Positions 43,946 to 55,961 of a DNA stretch of 64,000 nucleotides are shown here, piece after piece. The stretch comes from Maratus speciosus. Its lineage: Eukaryota > Arthropoda > Arachnida > Araneae > Salticidae. Numbering within the stretch: position 1 is the first letter of the stretch; each line of letters starts with the position of its first letter. The DNA lies in the NCBI GenBank assembly GCA_963932465.1, contig OZ010791.1, positions 157,784,012-157,848,011 on the forward strand, read 5' to 3'. The notes beneath the pieces were generated by a model that was not told the origin of the DNA, made no database searches, and saw nothing but the letters and a program-made list of their open reading frames with translations. Both the position numbers and the translations under genes were made by a program.

Positions 43946-46085
43946 AAATTAAAAATCTGTTTACTAAAAAGGTGCATAAAAATTTATTAAAATATTCCGT
44001 TACAAAATGAACTGGTCTTTAAAACGTAAAAAACATTGGTGTTAAAATAGAGGTCTGCACGGTCCCGGGCTTGGCCCAAGGCCCGTACCCGGCCCGGCCC
44101 GGCAGAATTAGGACAATTTTTTCAACGGGCCGGGACGGGCCGACAGACAAAATAAACGGGCCGGGGCGGCAAAAAAATTGAACGGGCCTGCAGGGCCGGG
44201 CCGGGCCAATAAAAAAAATTAATCGGGCCTATCGGCCCGATATAAGAATTTGAGAGAAGCAGATAAAATACGAGGCCATTTTCAATGAATATGACTTTTT
44301 CAAGAAGTATAAATGTGCGTTACGAGCCGATGCGAGTATAACAACATCAATACAGAAATGTAGCATGTCAATCGTAGAGATCGGCATCATACAGTTACAT
44401 GATGCCTGATCCCGGGTTTAATTTTTTAACTTGTGCCGGGATGGAACTGGTCTTAATGGTTCTCAGGATGTGTAGGACAGGCATTATGTTTTGTAAAAGT
44501 ATTATTAGCGATAATGAACTTCTGTTAACAGTATCTTTGGAAATGTACCTTAAGGTGGTTCTCATATTTACTGCTCAACAATGCGAAACTTTCAGACACA
44601 TTTTCTGACTCATTTTTAACTATAAAGGCATAAAATTGAAAGGCCTGAGTATTGAAGGCATTTGGAATTGAATAGCGTTTCCATTTTTGATAAATTACGT
44701 ACAGAGATAAGAGAGACTCTTGCCACGTGACTGTACGTTTTTCTCCTTTCCTGTGCTATCGCTTCCGGAAATTCGATTGAAAACGCTAACTTTGGCAGTA
44801 TTTTCTGAAAGATATATTACTTTTATCTAAGAAAAAAACGGCATTTACATGGTTTCTGAATAAGAATACCTGCCAATTTCATGCGTTTCCGAAAAGAAAT
44901 GAATTCATAAATGTGTCAAAATGTAGCTCCTTTGGATTTGAGAAAAGCCTTAAAAATGACAGAAATATTTTCACAAATCTACTTTTTATTATAAGCTTCA
45001 AAAGTTATCATATTTTTTAACCCTTTATTCTAAACTACATTAATCTTTTAATGAACCCTTATTTAAATTTCGAAACGTCTGTACAGACGTTGAGTAAAAC
45101 ACTGTAAGTAATAGTTAATGTTTACTATTGTGTGTTTTCTATTTTGCGAACACATAGTAATTTAAAATATACTGTAAAATGTTCCCATAAATATGCATGT
45201 AGTATTCATTAAAGGAATCTTAATTGTATGTTGAGAAAAAACGGAATTTTTTGTAGAAATTGAGTCGGGCCAGGCCTGTTATCACTGATTTTTGTACGGG
45301 GCGGGCCGGGCTCGGGCCGAACTTTCAATTTTTACACCGGGCCGGGCCAAAATAGCTTTCCTTCGGGCCAGGCCAGGCCGGGCCCCCTCCAGGAAATTCC
45401 GGCCCGTGCAGACCTCTATGTTAAAATCACATGAAACAGAATTTCCGAGATCTTTCGATCTGAAACGCGACCATTTTCAAGGGATAGTTTCACTGAAATG
45501 TCGCCGCATTCACTATGCTATTTATATACCAGTCTGGGAAAAAGGATCAGTCTATTATTTGTTGGGGGTGTCTATGAAGTTGTTTCGTTCCGTTGCTGAA
45601 GTGTTAGATATTTTTAAAATATTAAACCAAATATGAGGTATGTCATACGATAAAACATCATTACATACATTATTTCCTTTACGTAAAATCTCCAATGATT
45701 CCCTAATTCTCAAAGGAAATAATGTATGTAATGATGTTTTATCGTATGACGTACCTCCTCCTCGTTTTAATATTTTAAAAATATCTAAAACTTCAGCATC
45801 GGAACGAAACAACTTCGTAGACATCCCCAACAAATAATAAACTGATCCTTTTTGCCAGACCGGTATATAAATAGCATAGTGAATGCGACATTTCGGTGAA
45901 ACTATCCTTTGAAAATGATCGCGTTTACAATCGAAAGATCTCGGGAATTATCTTTTCTGTTTCATATGATTTTAACATCAATGGTTTTTAAGTTTTAAAG
46001 ACCAGTTCATTTTGTAACGGAATATTTTAATAAATTTTTATGCACCTTTTTAGTAAACAGATTTTTAATTTTAGTTATTTTAACG
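43946..46085. mobile_element. Foldback element split by a hAT-like insertion
   Basis: The left arm (43946-44048 plus 45420 to about 45690) and right arm (about 45692-46085) are inverted copies, with a hairpin centre where GGAAATAATGTATGTAATGATGTTTT pairs with its inverse. Matching blocks include TTTCCGAGATCTTTCG, TCGCRTTCACTATGC and CGGAATATTTTAATAAATTT. Each arm has an outward-facing TATATAAATAGCATAG, a TATA-like sequence. ORFs inside are by-products of the palindrome. Confidence 0.85.
44049..45419. mobile_element. hAT-like non-autonomous element, copy 2
   Basis: The ends AGAGGTCTGCACGG and CCGTGCAGACCTCTAT are the same type as at 13167. GTTAAAAT is duplicated exactly at 44041-44048 and 45420-45427, an 8-bp target duplication as expected of hAT. 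The opposite arm of the host palindrome (about 45970) has a single GTTAAAAT, confirming the insertion. Subterminal regions are GGCCGGGC-rich. The interior (44565-45010) is shared with 32395-32900. No transposase. Confidence 0.9.
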
Positions 46086-47365
46086 CAAGGTGAGCGTTCT
46101 GAGCTCGGTCTTTTCAATTAGATTATCTAAATTATACCAAATGTTAAAAAAAAATTATACACATAAAATAAAGCTTTTAAAATGTAATAACAAGAATAAA
46201 TACATATTGAAAGACGGGTTAAAAAAAATAGTTTGATATAAATTTTACAAGGTAAGGTTCTGATATATTGAACATTTTCTATTAAAATAGTTTTCATATT
46301 AAAAATAAGTCAAATATTATTATGATATGTATGATCTGCTGATAGAAAACTTTTTCTCTTGTACTAAATATACCCTAATGTGTTTTTTAAATTAAAAATT
46401 TTAAATTACATGCATGATGGGCTTATCGGCCATTTTTAAAAATATATATAAAATTGCAAAATGTTAATTTGAATAACGACAATCTCTATTTACCTGCGCA
46501 CTTGGGTGTTTAAAAAATGTTGTAAAACATGGAAATCTAATCACCAACCTCATTATGTACAAATTTTTAAATTTTTAACTTTCAAAAACACTTTAAGGTG
46601 TATGCGCATATAGTACAAGATAAAAAAATTTCTATCAAGATATCATACGTAGGTAATTAACTTATTTACATATGAAAACTAAGTTAATAGTAAATGATAA
46701 ATATATACAATAATATCAGCTTGGAAAATTGGTATCACACCATTTTCAGGCACAACATTCAACCTGTTTTTTAAACTTCTTCTTCTTCTTTTTTTTTTTA
46801 AACTTTTTAAAAGTTATTTCTAGTGGTTCATTTTTCAGATGAACTTGATATTTTCAAAAGTGTTTGTAAAATGAAATATAGTCTAGTCATAAAGAAACAA
46901 GTGTAATTCAATCTGTTTTGATATCTGAAGGAATTTTATGCATGTAGTAATTTTCGAAAAAGCTAATTTTATGCATGTAATAACGTATTTTTATAGAAAC
47001 ATTTTGTATTTCACAAATCAAATATTTCGTCTAGCTCACAATACTTGTTTTGTTATCAGATGAAAATGAATTTATTTTTCATTCTTTGAAGTTTCTGAAA
47101 AATTTTCATTGTTACTTAATTTAATAATAACTAACAAATTTAAATTATATAATGTTTGCGTTTTAAGTTGTATTTTTATTTATTTATTTTTATGATGAAG
47201 CGCCTTTATGGATATTTTCTATATTTTTCAATTTTTATTTTTGTTTATTCATCTGAAGTATCAACGAATTTTGATATATTAAATCATAATAGAATATAAA
47301 GAATTTTCGTTTGGCGGATGTATAATTAATTTTATAAACAAAAAATATGCATAGATGCATTATAT
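46086..47365. other. AT-rich spacer, nothing recognised
   Basis: No gene, TIR pair or tandem repeat was recognised. Confidence 0.5.
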
Positions 47366-47570
47366 ACACTATAAAAAACTGACTAAAATACGGAAATAGT
47401 ACTGGCAATCGAATCACCAGTACTATTTCCGTATTTTAACGGAACCTTTTCCCCGTAAATTACAGAGAATTTTCCGTTTTTCTGGAATTTACGGGGAAAA
47501 ACTCGATTACCAGTATATTTGTCTCGATTGCCAGTACATTTTCCGTATTTAAGTCCCTTTTTTACAGTGT
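47366..47570. mobile_element. MITE with ACACTRTAAAAAA ends and internal palindromic words
   Basis: The left end ACACTATAAAAAA and the right end, inverted ACACTGTAAAAAA, bound a 205-bp element. Inside, ACCAGTAC, TTCCGTATTT and TTTACGGGGAAA words occur in both orientations. It is flanked by TATA-rich sequence. No coding capacity. Confidence 0.82.
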
Positions 47571-47577
47571 ATATATG

Positions 47578-47660
47578 AACTAGGGAGCTCAGCACCCTGC
47601 TCGCTAATGTTCACCAACCCCCGTGAATTGCAACGCAATTCACACTGGGACAGCTACACG
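47578..47660. repeat. GC-rich hairpin repeat, copy 1
   Basis: AACTAGGGAGCTCAGCACCCT followed by GCTCGC and CCAACCCCCGT matches the sequence at 56286-56335. A second hairpin (GTGAATTGCAACGCAATTCAC) follows immediately. Class unknown. Confidence 0.55.
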
Positions 47661-49041
47661 ATCCCAGCTCGATTTGCTAGCTGATCACTGCTTGCATCAA
47701 CTTTAACCAGAACAGCATTTTGCAAATATTTTTAATGTATAAAAAAATAATGGCAAATGCAAATAAAAGTGTATTTTTCCGCCTATAATATTTCACAGCA
47801 CGGCTAAATTCATTTAAAACTCTTTGAAAAACACTATGGAGACGCTGTCTATGACGCTAACGAAATGTAAACAAACCGTTTTCAGCTGTGTCTAAAAGAT
47901 AATTTTGATCAGAGAGCTGATTCGCTGAATGCACACGTCATCGTAAAATGAATCAATGGCATTGCTATTCATACATCGATCAAACGATCTGTCCTTAACC
48001 ACGTAAGAGATTCTCTCAGAATAAACGAAATTCTATCTGAATTTTTATTTGCTGAATGAAACGGGTCATGTGACGGTAAATTAACCACTGAGAAAGGCGC
48101 TGTGGCTGTTGCCAAATGGCACGCTATAAATTCAGACAAATTTTCGCGCAATATATATATAGAGAGAGATGATTTATAACTTGCGTCTTTCTTATAGAGT
48201 TTTTTTAAGCAGTATTAAGGTGGAGAAACATTTACCGTTTGTATTTGGGTTAAAAAAACAAAACAAAACAAAAAAAAAACACCGTTATAAGGAAATGTTC
48301 GTCCTTACACGTCTACAAGTAAAACTTCAATATCTACCACCGTTTTCTTGTTATTGCATTCAATTAGTTTATAGTGATGCGTATAAAAAGTTTAGCCACA
48401 TTAAGTCTTTTGTAGAAAAGTGATTTTACAAGTATTCAAATCTTTTCTTTTTCTTTTAAAAAATAACTTCTACCGCGTTTAATAAAATGAAATATATTTT
48501 CATAAAAAGAATACTCAATATTGATGTAATACGTGTGTGTCAGTTTTATTCTTTCCTGGCGATGCCTAGGAAAATCGATCACGCAAACATTTCTGCAAAT
48601 TTGGTTCCGGATATAGGACAACGTGACCCAATAGATCCGAGGCTTAAATTTTATATTATTTTATATTCAACGGAACGATTCACACTTTTCCCAATCGTCC
48701 AAGTTTTCTGGCGATTTTTACCCATAAAATCAAAATGAGAAGTTTATCCACCAATTTATAATTTGGTACTTTATCACCCAGTCTTATATTTTACATTCCT
48801 TTATGGAGCAGGCTTTTGAGAATCGATTAAATAAATATTTTATGCCAAAAAATATTAAATAGTTATTTTTAATTAATTTTTAATGATAGAAAGTCCACCA
48901 ACTTTTTCTTTGAAACGCAGTGAAGAAAGTGAGGAAATGTATTCCAGCGTTGGTTTCCTAATACTAAGTAATATCCTTCATCGTCAGAAAACGTTATCAT
49001 GATGCCGCACATAACCTCGGAGCGGGAGCTTTTTTTTACTG
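47661..49041. other. Mostly unrecognised sequence
   Basis: The stretch 48370-48520 (GTTTAGCCACATTAAGTCTTTTGTA ... GAAATATATTTTCATAAAAAGA) is loosely repeated at about 50165-50265. Short ORFs here have no recognisable domains. Confidence 0.45.
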
Positions 49042-49249
49042 CACTGTAAAAAAAAATTGTGAAGTTACTAAAATTTTTCTAAGAAACTGGGATTCCTAGA
49101 ACTATTTATGTAACGGCAACAACAAAAATTCATGTAACAGTATCTGTTACATGAATTTTTGTTGTTGCTGTTACATAAATGGTTCTAGGAATCCGAGTTT
49201 CCTAGAAAAATTCTAGTAACTTCACAGATTTTTTTTTTTTTTTACAGTG
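49042..49249. mobile_element. Foldback MITE with CACTGTAAAAAA ends
   Basis: The whole 208-bp element is one palindrome centred near 49142. CACTGTAAAAAAAAA, GTGAAGTTACTA, GGATTCCTAGAAC and CATGTAACAG all pair with inverse copies. Termini resemble those of the element at 47366. Confidence 0.93.
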
Positions 49250-50470
49250 TGTTTGACCATTGGAAAGAGGCTAAATTCGTTTGGGAAAACTACTAGCGAT
49301 GCGAGACGTATTCAAATTAAACCCAGGACACGATCAGTTTATTTAATCCGGGCGAGTCTGTTTTTATTTTTTATTTTATTTTTTTTTTTAATTCGGTGCA
49401 TAAGAAGACGTGAGTTTGGATGTTATTCTTGTTATTTGATCTAGAAGTGCGATTTCCATTATGGACATCTCTCCCCTCTGCCACACACACACACTCTGCC
49501 CACCAACAGACACATATATACCTGCAACTGCAGAAATCCCTACCAGAGAAAAATGTTCTGAATTCAGCGCTGATTATAAAAATACACAAATTTATTATCC
49601 CGCAGTCAAAAATAAATAAATAATTAAAAAAAAAGGAAAAACTGTACAGAAATTAAAGGAAGACTAAAGATGAATCAATGTTAAAACCAAAACTTAAAGG
49701 ATAAGTTTTTGAAATATATTTAGTGATATAGGAATTTTCCTAGGATTTCTCATTTTTTGTTCTTTTCAATATTACTAGTAACTGTATCAAAAGAAAATAA
49801 ACTATATGTGAACATTTCTTTTTCTGTATTCTAACAAGTTGATGGATTTCCTGCAATGAGTTTTGATAAGACTGCTGTAAGCGAACTTGTTGTCCAACTT
49901 AGATTGGGTGTTGCAGCGTTCATCAATCACTGCAGTCAGAGATCTCTAAAAATGAAAACAGTTATTAGGTGTGAATATAATATAATGGGTATTTTTAGAT
50001 GTATCTTTTTAACACACACACATATATATATATATATACTATATATATATATATATATGTTTATGAATAAATACATTTAATCAATAACTATATGAATAAA
50101 TTTTAAAATATTGTAAGTTATATATCACTGCTATTATTAATTTATAATTACACGTGTGAATCATTTAGCCACAGTTCGTCTTTTGTAAAAGAAGAATTAT
50201 TTCAACAATTTTCTGAACAACTTTCACCATCGTTAATAGAGCGAAATATATTTTCATGAAAAGAGTAATAAGAAAATTCAAAGAGCTTAGAATAGTAGAG
50301 AAAGAATAAATAAAATAATTGTAAGTAAATGGAAGAAAAAGAAAAATGAAACGGTAAACGAAAAACCTTTCAAGAAATTTCCTTTAGAATTTTCATCTTT
50401 TTATTCTTTTTCAACATTCAAATATACTTGAAAGAAATGAAGCTACATATGAAAGTATTTTCCTTTTCTA
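49250..50470. other. Spacer with (TA)n and a dispersed 145-bp segment
   Basis: TA runs lie at 50021-50059. The segment 49833-49975 is homologous to 51795-51940 (GTAGTGAACTxGTTGTC, AACTTAGATTG, CAGAGATCT blocks). No gene was confirmed. Confidence 0.5.
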
Positions 50471-51293
50471 CAGGGTGACAATTATTGAACTATATGAAAT
50501 TAAATAGTCATAACTTCTAAACGGTTTGCATGATGAAGTTCAAACTTCGTTGTTTGCCGCAGGGCATGATGGGAATTAGTATGCGCGTGCGCACGCAACT
50601 TGTACACAACTTCCTTAATAAGCAAAATTGGCGCATTTGGGGTACTGAGAATTTACATTTAGCGATCGAGAAGTCGCTCCACTCTGGACGGGTGACTGTG
50701 TGGTGTGCAATGTCCAGTCATGGAATAATCGCTCCGATATTCATTGATGACACGGTTACTACTGAACGATACGTGTTTGGAAAATGGTTTCATCTCCATT
50801 ATCCAAACTGACCCTGATTTCGACAAGATGTGGCTCATGCAAGACGGAGCTCGACCCCATCGGACCAAGAAATTGTTTGATGTCCTGAAGGAACACTTTG
50901 GGGACCGCATTGTGGCTCTGGGGTACCCAGAGGCCACTGGAATGGGACTCGGTTGGCCGCCATATTCTCTGGATCTGAACACATATGACTCATTTTTATG
51001 GGTCTACATTACAGAAAATGTGTACAGAAATAACACCGAAACAATATCTGAGCTAAAAACTGCCATTCAGGAGGTCATCGACAGCATCGATGTTTCGACA
51101 CTTCAGCGGGTCATGCAGAATTTTGCTATTCGTGTGCGTCACAATATAACCAATGATTGCAGCCATATCGAACATGTCATAACCTAAATCCGAATATCTG
51201 TAGTGACGTTTACATGTTGAATAAAGTTTGTACACTTAGTAGGTTTTAAATAATTTACGTTTTATTTCATATAGTTCAATAATTGTCACCCTG
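50471..51293 (+). mobile_element. Mariner/Tc1-superfamily element, internally deleted
   Basis: Perfect 30-bp terminal inverted repeats start CAGGGTGACAATTATTGAAC at 50471 and end at 51293, with TA on both sides. The 823-bp length is too short for a full element: the N-terminal half of the transposase is missing while the C-terminal half remains. Confidence 0.93.
50602..51187 (+). pseudogene. Mariner-like transposase, N-terminally deleted and frameshifted
   Basis: The remaining protein begins at NFLNKQNWRIWGTENLH and reads VTVWCAMSSHGIIAPIF. A frameshift near 50775-50800 follows, then DKMWLMQDGARPHRT and WPPYSLDLNTYDSFLW to HIEHVIT. It matches the C-terminal catalytic half of the mariner-like transposases common in arthropods. 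DG(ARPHR) holds the second acidic residue. The third position is Asp, 48 residues later by my count. The DNA-binding domains and the first catalytic Asp are lost. Substitutions at normally conserved sites (SLDLNTYD for SPDLNPCD) also suggest decay. Confidence 0.88.
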
Positions 51294-54100
51294 TATAACA
51301 AAATGCATATGAACCTTTTTTACTTCATGGCTCACCTAAACTTACGTTTAAGCTTACGCGGCACAGTAAATTTATGAAAAAACATAATTTAAACATAAAG
51401 CATAAACTTTTTTCAATACGATTCTGATCTAGATTACACCATATCATTCTTTCTAACATGTCTATCCCTATTCTTCGATTTTTGAAGGGATAGTTTTTCT
51501 CCGAATGTATTAAATTTATGTAAATATGTGAGACAAATTTTTAATATTTCTCTGTATACTTTTATAAAGATTATAGAAATACTGAAATAAACTAAGAAAA
51601 ACTTTATCACAAAACTTCATTAAAATTGTATAATATGAAATGCTGTGCCTTAAATTAACGGTACTTCTGTTAATTCGCAAAATATTACTTGCTTTTAACC
51701 TTCATACCTCTATAACAGTACTAGCACACTGGTGTGTCATGAAACAACAGTTGAAAACCACTGCTTCATCTAAGATATGCTCCTCGGGTAGCAGATTGTA
51801 ATTGATGGATATCCCGGAATGATCTTAGATAAAACTCCTGTGAGTGAACTGTTGTCGTTAAACTTAGATTGAGTGTCGCAGAGTTCATAAATCATCGCGG
51901 TCACAGATCTCGAGATAATGAAACCAATTATTTGGTATCCATAAAGTTTGACGGATGTTTCATTATTAAATTCGTCATATGTACCTTGTGCTAAAAAAAT
52001 ATTTCCGTACAAGTGATATTTCGTTGGTGTTTGTAAATTTTGTTTTAAATAATTGTTTAAAGTAATATTTGGACTCTCCACACTATTTTACTCCTTATTA
52101 ATCGCAGACTGTGTTAAAGGTATTAGTATAAAATATATATGTCCAGAAAACATTTTCTGTGTATGAAATACACAATTAAATCGCATTACACTTATTTAGT
52201 CCAATATATACGGTGTCTCAATCCAAGCCAAACTTGGATTTTCCTAAAGCGCTTTAACAACAATGATGATGATATTGAAACCATATTTTGAAGAGATTTG
52301 TTTTGCTTTTTGTTAAATGCGATAGAATCACAAAAATTTCTGGAAAATATCACTATTTACGTCTAAACAGCACTTCGCTATCAGCACTTACAAATGTAAA
52401 TGATGCAAAAGCTTGAAGCAAATACCAAAGTACAACGTCTGAAAACAAAATCTTTAAGGAATCTTTTGCTATCATCGGAGTTGTGTTCTAAAAGTCAATA
52501 TGTTTCCATATGAAAAAGAGTTCATTATGTTATCTCAGCTTTGCTTCTTGATAGTATAACATCTTTGTCACTTCAGAAATTATTCGAGGACGTTTTTTTC
52601 ACACGGAAAAGAGCTAATTATGTTATCCCAGCTTTACCTCTTCCCAATGTAATATCTTTATTACGTCAGAAATTGATGCATTATTGAACTGTTATGGTGC
52701 CTCAGATATAATCCCACTACTAATGACAATGTAAGTTTTTTCTCTTGATAATCAGTTTTAGTTAAAATCTAAGTTAATTATCTGTTGTATTAATTTCGAT
52801 AATTCTAATTATTTTCCTTTATCAGTAACATAAACAGCCTTTAGTATCGCATTATGCTTACCAAATAGATATTATAATCAATACTTCTTTCTAAATAATG
52901 TAGTCAAATAATGGTTAGCTTATAAATTTTCATCCACTTTCACCACTACACGATAAATAATGATCTTCTTCACAATATCTAAGATTATAAATGATGTTGA
53001 TCTCAGTGTGTTTTCAGACGTTTATTAAATTCGATTTCCAGTCTAACACTTTCTAATTTTATATTATATTTTTAACCGTTCCGTAAAAAAAAAAAACATG
53101 ATGATACTAAAGAAAATATGCCTAAATATCGAGGGTAGCTTCTATTCATGCAAGTGTTTGCTTTCTTTCCTCTTCATATATATCTTCTTATAAGTGCAAT
53201 CATATTAATGCTAAGAATAATTTTGCAATGTAAATTCTTTTTCTTTTGCAATAAAAAAAGTTAATGAATGTTCAAATGTTTAACAATAATCATAATATTA
53301 TTTGATATTTTAAAATTAAATTGCAAACAAAGTAAATTTTATACTTAAAAAAATGATAAAAATGAATTTTAGTCTTTATATATTACTAATTTACTAAGAA
53401 TTCTAGACCAAATCAAAAACACCCTGATTTACTTTTATTGTAACTGTTTTATTTTATTCTTAAACAAAATTTAATGTAGTTTAAAATAAGGTATATTTTA
53501 AAAGGAAATACACTTTTTTATTTAATGTACACTCTCTTGAGATTTTACAGAATAATACAATAAATGCATCATGTTAACTCACTTCTAATTTTCTAACGTA
53601 AATATTAAATTCCATTACGCAAAATCTAGTGTTCAGAGTACTTACTAAGTGCGTAAAACATTCGGCTACTAATATATATGACTAGTGTTTGTTGCCTCAA
53701 GACAATATATGTTACATGCTGCAAATTTATAATAACAGATTTGACTACCATAAATTTTCTAAATGTTCAAAACTTCCATCAAGAAAATTTCCGTAGTTAA
53801 ACTGATATGAAATTTATCATACAGTTTACTAATATAAAATTTCATACTTTTCTCCTTTTTCCCCCGAGAGTTAAAGTTAGTGGTGTATTCTTAATCTTAT
53901 CAATAAGATGCATTATTTACATGGTTACTTTAGATGCGTAATACATATCTGAAGGGATCGTTTCGTATCCACAGAAAACAAATAAGATATAATTAGAAGC
54001 AATTTGGTGCCTACGAGATTTAAATAATAGTCCAGTCTGCTTTTTAGTTTAATCCACGTAGAATTTTAATAATGTCTTGATTAATATAAAAGATGAACTA
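51294..54100. other. AT-rich spacer with one repeated segment
   Basis: 51795-51940 is the partner of 49833-49975. On the minus strand the partner pair reads TAMIYELCDTQSKF and TAVIDERCNTQSKL, which could be a decayed coding repeat; no family was recognised. Nothing else was seen. Confidence 0.45.
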
Positions 54101-55961
54101 GGGTAGTCCGACCAGTAAATGAGCACTTAAGCACATTTAAAAAGAAAATGATTCATTATATTTTAATAAATAATACCTATTGGTGTTTGACAGTGCAAAT
54201 ACATTTGTTAGTTTACAAATGATTAAAAAATAACAAAAGCAATTTTATATTTTATTTGTTTTCGATGATAGGGGTGTCTTAATAGAAATCGATATAAAAA
54301 CCAAGTAAATGAACAGGTGTTACCTGTGAATGGATGCAGAATTTTCCAGTGAGTGAACAGGCAGCAATTTAAAAACACTTAAATTTCATACTTCCTTTTT
54401 TATTTTACAACTTGTACAAAAAAATTTATAACATTTTTTTTACTGAATTGTGGTTTTTTTAAACCCAGAACGATAATTAATTAACTTGAAAAATTGCCAC
54501 TTTTAAGTCTTGAAATTAATCATAAATTACAAATTTGAAAAAAAAAAAAAAAAGAAAGAAAGAAAAAGAAAAAGAAAAAAAACTGATTCTATTTTCTGAC
54601 ATCTTTGTCTCCGTACTTCTCTATTTCAATAATAAGGTTAACTCCAGATGAACGGGAGTATGTTGCAGAAATAAGTTCAGGTGCATTTATTATGCCTTTC
54701 ATATGCCACCACATGTGGACTTGTGGTCCATATATGGTCCTGATGCTTACTTCATATTTCCAACTTTGGATTCTATTTTAGAAAAAGAGTCACCCATTTC
54801 TTCCTTGGATGTTTGTCTCTAAATGGATTTCTTCTTCCTGCTTGTTTCATGATATTGTAAACATCACCTTTTATTTCATCTTTAAGCATTACAAATCCAA
54901 TTTTCCTTTTTCGAACTATCCAAATTTCAAAGAGTTTTTCTTCTTCAAAGGACAACACAGGCAATATTCCATACTCTTACTTTCAATTGTTTCCCTCGCA
55001 ATTGCATATAGACAACGTTGCTTTTGGAATATTAAAATGAAGAGATACCTTCTTCAAACTAAGCTGATCTGATCTGATAGGTTTTACAGCATTTTCAAGG
55101 TCCTCTGTAGAGTACTTGAACCTTCCATATTCCTTTTTGGGGAATCTTCTTGATCATCAGTAAGAATATTTCTATCAATCATCTGTAAACATAGAAAAAA
55201 TAAGAAACGAAACACATCAATAATTATTACTTTTAAAAATGTGTGTGTAAATGTTCTTTCGTTACGTTTTTATATCTGTCAACTTTTCATTTCTTACCAT
55301 TGCTGAAAAATAATTCAAAATATATTCTATAAACGAAGACACAAAAACATAAAGTCCAAACAGTTCATTCACTAGGAAAAGCATGCACTATTCCTTCCAG
55401 AGAATGGTTAGAGACTGTTTTCTGTTCATTCAGTGAATTTATTGCATATATAATGAATGAAACAATAAGTAAATAAGTACTTTGTTTTGATTTTCTGCAA
55501 CACAGACGAATCCCAGTGAATGAACAGCTGTTCATTCAATTGATTTTTAACATTTGCCTAACTAGTTATTAAACACCCCTATCCTCAAATTGTACATATT
55601 CTACAATGGTTAAAAAATTAGAAATATAGCTATAGTACGGATATTTAATGTATGTATATAAAATTAGTGTATAATGCAAATAAAAATAATAAATTCTTAT
55701 CAAACATATGAAATGACATACCACTTACCTTATTATTCCAGCATAGAAACAATGTGTTCCTCAGAAAGGAAAAATACAACATGTTCTAAAAGTAAAGTAA
55801 TGTGACTTCAGTAACCAATCAGTAATGCGATAGCTTCCTATTGAATAGAATTAGGCGATGTTGTAACCCCATCTAGGGGAAGGTTTTCAAACCTTATTCT
55901 ATTAAAATACTTATTAATTGTTTATTCACTGGGGGCTTTTCAGTTACTGCTCGTACTACCC
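54101..55961. mobile_element. pogo/Tigger-related element, decayed
   Basis: The ends GGGTAGTCCGACCAGTAA and inverted GGGTAGTACGAGCAGTAA are flanked by TA. Variants of CAGTGAATGAACAG recur in direct and inverted orientation on both sides (near 54305, 54350, 55360, 55425, 55515). It carries a damaged transposase N-terminus on the minus strand. Confidence 0.82.
54781..55190 (-). pseudogene. pogo-like transposase N-terminus (HTH_psq plus CENP-B-type domain), decayed
   Basis: The minus-strand frame reads YSTEDLENAVKPIRSDQLSL, VSLHFNIPKATL, an HTH_psq-type helix-turn-helix. Two stops follow, then PVLSFEEEKLFEIWIV, NPFRDKHPRKKWVTLFLK, a CENP-B/Tc5-type DNA-binding domain ending in the R..W...FLK motif. 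A stop follows and no DDE catalytic domain was recognised. In intact relatives this region binds the TIRs, which fits the element's own ends. Confidence 0.75.

Noticed and set aside
45292..45837. ORFs of 60-115 codons near 45.3-45.8 kb
   Set aside because: They lie across the GC-rich hAT end and the foldback palindrome. Both strands give mirror-image ORFs, as expected of a palindrome.
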